DNA from: Acidobacteriota bacterium
Lineage (GTDB): Bacteria; Acidobacteriota; CAIWXX01
Reading direction: 5' to 3'
Length of the DNA: 45,066 nucleotides
Assembly: GCA_016191015.1 (NCBI GenBank)
Contig: JACPPM010000330.1
Coordinates: 1 to 45,066 of the forward strand
A program made the position numbers and the translations under genes. Shown here piece by piece: positions 23,701 through 30,600 of the stretch. Numbering within the stretch: position 1 is the first letter of the stretch; every line of letters begins with the position of its first letter. The notes below the pieces were generated by a model. That model was not told the origin of the DNA. It searched no databases and saw nothing but the letters and a program-made list of their open reading frames with translations.

Positions 23701-25728
23701 GTGTGGAATATCGTTCGCGCCGCGGCTCTGGCTGCGATCTTCATTGTCCCGGCTCGCGCGCAGGTCCAGCCGGCGATCAACCGCGTCTACCCGGCACTCG
23801 TCCGGATCCACGTCGTCATGGTCGACTACGCACGGGGGCGCGAGCAGAAGTTCGAAGCGAGCGGGAGCGGGGCGATCATCACGCCTGAGGGTCACGTCAT
23901 CACGAATCACCATGTGGCCGGGAAGGCGACGCGGATCACGGTCACGCTATCGACGAAGGAGGAGGTCGAAGCGAGCCTGATTGGCAGCGACGCCCTTGCC
24001 GACATCGCCATCATCAAGCTCGACCTCGGCGCCAGGAAGGACCCGTCACAGCCGATCCCTGTCGCGGTCTTCGGCGACTCAGACGCGCTCCGTGTCGGCG
24101 ACCCCGTTCTCGCGATGGGAAGCCCACTGGCGCTCTCGCAGTCGGTCACCATGGGCATCGTGAGCAACCTCGACATGATGATCCCGCGCGCGATGTCCTC
24201 GGGCGGAGGGTTCAAGCTCGACGGTGAGGACGTGGGGAGCCTCGTGAAGTGGATCGGGCACGACGCGCAGATCTTCCCGGGTAACTCCGGTGGGCCCCTG
24301 GTCAACCTGAAAGGTGAGATCGTCGGCATCAACGACATCGGGTTCGGTCTCGGGGGCGCCATTCCCGGGAACCTGGCAAAGCAGGTCGCCGCCGAGATCA
24401 GGGGGCGGGGCGAGGTGCGCCGGAGTTGGACGGGGCTCGAGCTGCAGCCTCTCCTCAAGGGCAACGGAGATCAGGGCGTCCTCGTATCGGGCGTGATCGA
24501 TGGATCACCTGCGGCGCGTGCCGGTATCCAGGCAGGCGACATCATGCTCTCGTATGACCGCCAGCCGCTCGCCGTGCGCTTCTACGAACAGATCCCGCCC
24601 GTGAACCGAATGCTCCTGCAGACACCGATCGGAAAGCAGATCGAGGTCGTGATCAGGCGCGACAGGGCCGGTGCGGTGGTAGGAGAGCGCAAGATCGTCG
24701 AGCTGACGACCGAGCTCCGGCCGAAGGTACAGGGCCGCGAGATCGAGCTGCGGAGCTGGGGGCTCACGGGCTGTGAGCTGACGCCGCTTGTCGCCAGGGA
24801 GCTCCAGCGCACGGGGGCGACGGGGGCGCTCGTCACGAGCGTTCGGCCGGGAGGTCCTGCCGCAGAGGCGAAGCCGCCGATCGCCGAAGATGATGTGGTG
24901 GTCGAGGTCCGAGGGCAGAAGGTGGAGAGCCTCGACGCGCTCGTTGCGTTGACGGACGCGATCGCGAAGGGGATGGCAAAGCCTGTTCCGGCGCTGGTCG
25001 CATTTGAGCGCGGGGATGAGCGGTTCGTCACTGTTGTGAAGCTCGGGCCGGCCCCGCCCGAGGAGCGATCGATGGAGGCCCAGAAGGCCTGGTTCCCAGC
25101 GGGGACGCAGGTGCTGACCGCGCCGTTGGCTGAGGCGCTCGGGCTCAGCGGCAAGGCCGGCGTGCGAGTGACGCAGGTTTATCCCGGAACTGCGGTGGAG
25201 GCGGCCGGGATCCAGGTGGGCGATATCGTTCTCGCGATCGACGGGGAACCGATCCCGGCCACGCAGCCCGAGGATGTCCAGGTCCTCCCGGCAATGGTCC
25301 GCCAAAGAAAGATAGGATCGAAAGCGGAGCTGACTATCGTTCGCGCCGGGAAGGAGCTGGAGGTGGAGATCGAGCTTCCTGCGAGGCCACCCGAGGGGAA
25401 GGAGTTGCCTGATTACAAGAACGAGCCCTTCGAGTTCACGGTCCGTGAGATTGCGTTCAAGGACCGCGTTGAGAACCAATGGCCGGCTGAGGTCGAAGGA
25501 GCCTTGGTTTCGTCGGTCGAGACGGGAGGGTGGGCTGCGCTCGCGAACTTGAAGGTCGGCGACCTGATCCTGGCGGTCGACTCGATGCCGATCCCGGATG
25601 TGAAGTCATTGACAGCGGCCATGGAGGATGTGGCCAAGCGGCGACCGGCGTGGCTGATCTTCCAGGTTCGACGCGGTATTCACACGATGTTCGTCGAGCT
25701 CGAGCCCACCTGGCGCGTCGAGCCATAG
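23701..25728 (+). CDS. HtrA/DegP-type serine protease with four PDZ-like domains
   Basis: This secreted or periplasmic protease has a signal peptide (about 1-21). The trypsin-like domain has the full triad: His71 in TNHHVAG, Asp101 in LADIAIIKLD and Ser196 in FPGNSGGPLV. Four PDZ-like units follow, marked by GVLVSGVIDGSPAARAGI (about 260), ALVTSVRPGGPAAEAKP, GVRVTQVYPGTAVEAAGI and ALVSSVETGGWAALANL near the end. Typical HtrA proteins have one or two. It starts at GTG 23701 after GAGGAGG. The next gene, a protease-like protein without the triad, begins 11 bases after the stop, so the two are probably made together. Confidence 0.92.
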   Translation: MWNIVRAAALAAIFIVPARAQVQPAINRVYPALVRIHVVMVDYARGREQKFEASGSGAIITPEGHVITNHHVAGKATRITVTLSTKEEVEASLIGSDALADIAIIKLDLGARKDPSQPIPVAVFGDSDALRVGDPVLAMGSPLALSQSVTMGIVSNLDMMIPRAMSSGGGFKLDGEDVGSLVKWIGHDAQIFPGNSGGPLVNLKGEIVGINDIGFGLGGAIPGNLAKQVAAEIRGRGEVRRSWTGLELQPLLKGNGDQGVLVSGVIDGSPAARAGIQAGDIMLSYDRQPLAVRFYEQIPPVNRMLLQTPIGKQIEVVIRRDRAGAVVGERKIVELTTELRPKVQGREIELRSWGLTGCELTPLVARELQRTGATGALVTSVRPGGPAAEAKPPIAEDDVVVEVRGQKVESLDALVALTDAIAKGMAKPVPALVAFERGDERFVTVVKLGPAPPEERSMEAQKAWFPAGTQVLTAPLAEALGLSGKAGVRVTQVYPGTAVEAAGIQVGDIVLAIDGEPIPATQPEDVQVLPAMVRQRKIGSKAELTIVRAGKELEVEIELPARPPEGKELPDYKNEPFEFTVREIAFKDRVENQWPAEVEGALVSSVETGGWAALANLKVGDLILAVDSMPIPDVKSLTAAMEDVAKRRPAWLIFQVRRGIHTMFVELEPTWRVEP

Positions 25729-25739
25729 AGGAGGCGGGA

Positions 25740-26582
25740 ATGGTCCGTACAGATCGTTGGGCATTCGGGCTGGCCGCGGTGTTTCTGTTGGCAGGTGCAG
25801 CGGCTGCGCAGCCTCAGGAGCTCAAGGCGAAGGCTCGCGAGGTCCTGGAGAGATACCAGGACGCGGTCGTCAACGTGAAGATCGCGTTAAAGCTGAAGAG
25901 CATGAGGAATGGACAGCAGATGCAGTCCCAGGACCAGCAGCTCGAGGTCGCGGGGACGATCATCGACCCGTCGGGGTTGCTCGTCGTGGCGGAATCCGAG
26001 ACCGATCCAGGCGGGATGATGAAGGCGATGAGCGGCGGGCGGATGCAGGGATTGGACATCGAGAGCGAGGTCGGCGAGGTGAAGATCATCCTGAAGGATG
26101 GAAAGGAGATCGCCGGCCGCCTCGTCATGCGCGACAAAGACCTCGACCTCGCCTTCATCGCACCCATGGAGAAGGGTCTCACTTTCACTCACGTCGCGCT
26201 CGAGAAGGGGAAGGGACCTGAGCTGTTCGATGATATCCTGCTTCTCGGGAGGCTCGGCCGCAACCTCGACCGCGCCCCCTCGGTCACGGCCGACAAAATT
26301 CGCGCGATTGTGAAGAAACCGAGGACCTTCTACGTCTGCGCTGACACACTCGCGGCGCTGACCGGCGGGTTCGGGTGCCCGGCATTCGATGCCCAGGGGA
26401 AGCCGATCGGGCTCCTCGTCATGCGTCGCGGCCCCGCGATCTCGGCGAGCGGCGGCTTGAGCTCGGCCTTCTCCAGCATGACGCCAGTCGTGCTGCCGTG
26501 CGAGGACATCGCCGAGGTGGCGCGACAGGCGCTGGCCGAGGCAGCGAAGGCGCCCGAGAAGAAGGCCGACGAAGCGCCGTAG
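25740..26582 (+). CDS. Secreted protease-fold protein that lacks the catalytic triad (pseudoprotease)
   Basis: The 280 residues start with a signal peptide (RWAFGLAAVFLLAGAAAA). The rest follows the trypsin-like domain of its neighbour: GTIIDPSGLLVVAESET where HtrA has ITPEGHVITNHHV, KDLDLAFI where HtrA has ADIAIIKLD, and GGFGCPAFDAQGKPIGLL where HtrA has GNSGGPLVNLKGEIVG. The His is gone and Phe211 replaces the Ser; only the Asp position (136) survives. No PDZ domain is present and the tail is helical and charged. It could regulate the protease or bind its substrates. ATG 25740 follows GAGGAGGCGGG. Confidence 0.85.
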   Translation: MVRTDRWAFGLAAVFLLAGAAAAQPQELKAKAREVLERYQDAVVNVKIALKLKSMRNGQQMQSQDQQLEVAGTIIDPSGLLVVAESETDPGGMMKAMSGGRMQGLDIESEVGEVKIILKDGKEIAGRLVMRDKDLDLAFIAPMEKGLTFTHVALEKGKGPELFDDILLLGRLGRNLDRAPSVTADKIRAIVKKPRTFYVCADTLAALTGGFGCPAFDAQGKPIGLLVMRRGPAISASGGLSSAFSSMTPVVLPCEDIAEVARQALAEAAKAPEKKADEAP

Positions 26583-26599
26583 TGCCGTTTCGCGGGGAA

Positions 26600-26986
26600 T
26601 TATTCGCGGTGGTCACGAATCCATCTGGCCAGGCCTGCTTCCATGGCTTCGCCCTTGGCGAGGCGCAGGAACATGAGGTACTTCTCTTCCTGGGAGGCAG
26701 CGATGTCCCATCCGTTCAGTTTGAGAAACGTCCGGCATACCGTGAAGGCCGTCCGCTTGTTGCCGTCAACAAAGGGATGGTTCGAAACGATGCCATACGC
26801 ATACGCGGCGGCAAGCGCTGCGATGTCGGGCTTGGGATCACCATAGGCGAGACGGTTCTTGGGTCGGGCCAAGGCAGATTCGAAGGCAGCCCGATCCCGG
26901 ACGCCTTCGGTTCCGCCGTGCTCTACGAGCTGACGCTCGTGAATCGCAATGACCACGTTTTCCCGGATCCAGATCGGTTTCCTCAT
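26600..26986 (-). CDS. doc: Doc-type toxin (death-on-curing, Fic fold)
   Basis: The protein has 128 residues. The Fic/Doc motif is HPFVDGNKRTAF. In Doc proteins this motif supports phosphorylation of elongation factor Tu, which halts translation. The conserved N-terminal segment HGGTEGVRDRAAFESAL and the length fit the family. The ATG overlaps the antitoxin stop by four bases (ATGA), so translation should be coupled. Nothing suggests decay. Confidence 0.93.
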   Translation of the reverse strand: MRKPIWIRENVVIAIHERQLVEHGGTEGVRDRAAFESALARPKNRLAYGDPKPDIAALAAAYAYGIVSNHPFVDGNKRTAFTVCRTFLKLNGWDIAASQEEKYLMFLRLAKGEAMEAGLARWIRDHRE

Positions 26987-27207
26987 TTCGCGAGCCGGCG
27001 CAGGACATCGCGGTCTTCGCGCATGACTCTCTCGGCAATATCCATCTGTTGCTCGAAGACAGGGTCATAGGGCGTCAGCTCCACCCCCTCCGACGTTTCG
27101 AGCGCGAAGAGCGTGTCTCCCTTGTCGATCCGCAGGCGCCGCAGCATCTCTTTGGGCAACACGACCCCGAGTGAATTGCCCACTCTGGTTACCTTCAGTT
27201 TTGTCAT
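26983..27207 (-). CDS. AbrB/MazE-family antitoxin
   Basis: This 74-residue SpoVT-AbrB swapped-hairpin protein (MTKLKVTRVGNSLGVVLPKE, then LRIDKGD.LFALE) has a C-terminal tail (QQMDIAERVMREDRDVLRRLAK) likely to bind and block the Doc toxin. ATG 27207 follows GGAGGCGAGG. The first gene of a two-gene toxin-antitoxin operon, it is expected to repress its own promoter with help from the toxin. The palindrome at 27225-27242 overlaps the -10 box and is the likely operator. Confidence 0.9.
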   Translation of the reverse strand: MTKLKVTRVGNSLGVVLPKEMLRRLRIDKGDTLFALETSEGVELTPYDPVFEQQMDIAERVMREDRDVLRRLAK

Positions 27208-27224
27208 CCTCGCCTCCGAGCAGA

Positions 27225-27242
27225 TTATAACATGGGTTATAA
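27225..27242 (-). promoter_or_regulatory. Operator palindrome over the -10 box of the toxin-antitoxin operon
   Basis: TTATAAC (27225-27231) and GTTATAA (27236-27242) are a perfect inverted repeat around ATGG. On the minus strand the left arm contributes to TATAAT at 27229-27224, a consensus -10 box 17 bases before the antitoxin ATG. A protein bound here would block the promoter, as is usual for autoregulated antitoxins. The right arm includes the stop codon of the upstream SnoaL-like gene. Confidence 0.7.
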
Positions 27243-27662
27243 CCTCTGGCGTGTCTCTCGCCTGATCCCCATGCTGCGCGTCATCGGCTCGATATCCGAC
27301 CATACGCGCCACTCCGTTACGTGGCCGTCGCGCGTCCTCGCCCTCCACGCGGCCGGAATCCGCCATGTTTTCGGCGCGTCGCTTTCGCTGGTACCACTGT
27401 ACGTTCCGCTGGCCCATCCGAAAACTGCAACGACGCCATCGTCGACCATCTCTTCTTCGATGTCGACTCGATAGTCCGGGAAGCATGCGAAATACTGCTC
27501 CCAGCCCCCGCGCATCTCTTCTCGGCCGCAGTGACACGCTCCCGTAGCGTCGATAAACCGGTGATCCTCGCTCATGAGATCCGCGAGCGCACTCGCGTCA
27601 TGCGCGTTGATGTGGTCGATGAACTGATGGACGAGCTCCCGTGGATCCTGGCGATTCACCAT
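27237..27662 (-). CDS. SnoaL/NTF2-like domain protein
   Basis: This 141-residue protein has the cone-shaped NTF2-like fold of SnoaL relatives: LVHQFIDHINAHDASALADL, then an HRFIDATG segment, YRVDIEEEMVDDGVVAVFG and a C-terminal VTEWRVWSDIEPM. Members range from polyketide cyclases to proteins of unknown use, and no specific substrate can be inferred. It lies 36 bp downstream of the giant kinase gene and may be its co-transcribed partner. Its stop codon is inside the toxin-antitoxin operator. Confidence 0.8.
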   Translation of the reverse strand: MVNRQDPRELVHQFIDHINAHDASALADLMSEDHRFIDATGACHCGREEMRGGWEQYFACFPDYRVDIEEEMVDDGVVAVFGWASGTYSGTSESDAPKTWRIPAAWRARTRDGHVTEWRVWSDIEPMTRSMGIRRETRQRL

Positions 27663-27698
27663 CTCGATGTCCTTCCGACCCGCGCGTTGATCCGCCCC

Positions 27699-30600
27699 CT
27701 ACCGCCTGATCCACAGTTTCTCGTAGATCACATGTGGTCCCGGGAAGCTCAGCTCGAAGTCCATCACTTCCGGGCGCGCGAAGCGGCAGATCTGCTCGTG
27801 GAAGAGCGGCAGCAGAAGCGCCCGGTCGGCGATGATCTGTTCGACCCGCCCGTAGATGCGGTGACGAGCTTCGGCATCGGGTTCGGCGCGGGCCTGCTCA
27901 CTCAGCTCATCCACCTCCCGCAGCCCGCAGCGATGACCCTGGTAGCCCTGCTGTGTGTGCAGGAGTCCGTGAACGAATGAATCCGCGTCAGCGTAGTCGG
28001 CCATCCAGCGGATCAGCACGAAGTCCGCGGCTGTGTCCCGGCCTCCCGGCGTTTCGGGATGCTGTTCAAGGATCTTGATGCTGAAACCTGCCGCGCGCAG
28101 CGCATCGAACAGGTCTGCGGCCAGCCCTGCATACGGACCCTCATACAGGGAGTGGATCATTCCGACGAGCGCGATGGCGCTGGTATCGGGGCGTATCGAC
28201 GCAGCTCGCGTCGAGGAGCCGAGGGGGGGTTCGTGGCCGAGCAGCCCCGGCGGGATCAGGCTGCGTGCTGGGGTGGCGAGGCGGCCGAGAGCTCGTCTGA
28301 CGATGAGCGGCACATCCACGGCCTCGAGGAAACGGTGCCGCAACGGCTCTTCCGCCAGCGGGCCGTCGTGAATGTTGAATGCGACAAGGTGTGTCGAGAG
28401 GCTTGGAGATTCGCGGAAACATCGCGCGTACTCGATGTCGCGCCGCAGCGCATTGACATCTGCAGGCGCCAGGTTCCACGCAAGAGAATACCGCCCGGCA
28501 CGGAAACCTTCGAGGATCTCACTGGGCGGGACGCGGTATGCGAAGCTGAGTCCGTCGCATTTCGGCAGTCCCGGCCGCCAGTAGTCCGGATTCGCTTCCA
28601 GCACAAGCCGCCGACCCGGCTCGTGACGAACGACCCGGAACGGGCCCGTCCCGACGCAGCCTTCGCGCCAGCTCGATCCAGGATGTTCCATCCCCGCTGG
28701 GGTCATGGCAGGGTAGTGTGTGACCAAGGCCGGAAAAAACGTCATTGGCTCGCGAAGCCGAACCGTGAATTCCCGTTCTGAGAGGATCTGGAGTCCGGTC
28801 AACTCGCGACCGTCACCATTCAGCAACGCGTCAGCGCCGATGATGGGGGAGAGGAGCCAGCGCGCGTCGCTGTGAGGATCCAGTAGCATCCGTTCAAACG
28901 AATGCCGCACGTCACGAGAGGTCAGGCGGCGGCCATCGTGGAAGCGTACTCCTTCGCGCAGCCTGAAGTGGAAGACCCGTCCATCACCCTCCATCTGAAT
29001 CTCGTCGGCGAGCCATGGAATGACCCGCGCCCCTTCACCCTCCTGTGTCAGGGTCTCAAAAACCGTCTGGCACGCCTCGTACTCCTCCAGCGTCCGCACT
29101 CGCGCGGGATCCAATGTGAGGATCTCGCCGGTGAGAGGCACGGTGATAATCCCGCCGCCTGCCGATCGGTCTGATGTCCATATTGCGCTCTCGACCTTCC
29201 CGATCTCCGCATAGTTGACATACGGCGGTGTGCTGCGCATGGCGAGGCCGCGGATCCGCGCGCTCGCGACCCGGCAGTCGATCTCGTGGAAGAGAGGCAG
29301 AATCACGTCGTCGTCCAGAAGGACGTTCTCGATCTTGCGGTACAGCTTCTCGCGTTCTCCGAGCCATGTTTCCGCGCGTGCCCTCTCGATCAGCTCATCC
29401 AGCGCGGGGAACGAATAGTACCGCCCGTAGCGGCCGAAGGTCGAGTGAAAGAGCTGATAGCAGAAGTTGTCTGGATCGTCGTAATCGGCAACGTGGCGCC
29501 CCAGCAGCAGGTCGATCCCTTCGTTGGCGGTTTCGCGGGCGATGAAATCGTCGATGTCGGTGGTAGCGACCTCCACGTGGACGCCGATCTCGGCCCAGAC
29601 GCGAAAGAGCTCGTCTGTGACGGCCGCGTAGCGATCCCGCAGGATCGGGTGAACAGCGGCACGGAGGCGGAAAGGCGTGCGAGATCTTCCGAGCAGCTCC
29701 GCGGCTTCATCGACGCTCATCGAGTGGTGTCTGCGGACGGGGTCGTGCCCGAGGAAGCCGGGTGGAAGCAGTCCCTCGGCCGGCTCGGCGAACCTCCCCA
29801 TCGTCGCCCGCACCAGATCATGCGTGCGCACGACATGACGGAGTGCCCGGCGGACGTCGGGTGAACGCACCGCCGGACTGTTTGTGTTGAAAACCACGAG
29901 GTAGATGTTCTTCTTCAGGGTATCGACGACTGTGGCGCCTGCGGCGGCGTGACTGTCGCGCAGAGTCTCCTCCATGTCTGCCGGGCGCACGTCGCGTGCA
30001 AGATCGATCTCTCCGCTGCGCAGCCCCCGCGCGATATCGCCTGAGCTCAATCCGGAACGGAAGACGACGGCATCGAGCAAGGCATCCTTTCCGCGCCAAT
30101 ATCCCGTCTGCCGTTCAATCATGATGCGCTCTGGCTGCGCCGACTGCAGCCGGAAGGGCCCCGTCGCCATCGCTCCGCTGCTGTGCGATGTGACCGCGTC
30201 GGCTCGCGCGATGCCGGTACGCACGTGGGTCAGGAGCGCGGGAAAAATCGGGAGCGGTTCGACGAGGCTTACTTCCAGTGTGGCCTCGTCGCGCACGATC
30301 AACCCGGCGACCTCCGGCGCGGAGCCATCGAGGAACACGTCCATGCCTGAGATGGCTGCGTGGGCGGGCGCGAGCCCATGGCGTGATCGCCGGGCGGAGG
30401 CTTCGATGGACGCCTTCACGCAGGCCGCGGTGACCGGGGAACCATCATGCCAACGAGCACCGGGGCGCAGATGGAACACGAACGAGCTGCCTGAGCCGAT
30501 GGGTTCCCACCGGTCGGCCAGCAGGGGGAGCAGATTGCCACGTGCGTCGGATTGCACGAGCGTTTCGAACACGTTGGAGAGGATTTCGGCCTCCTCATCC

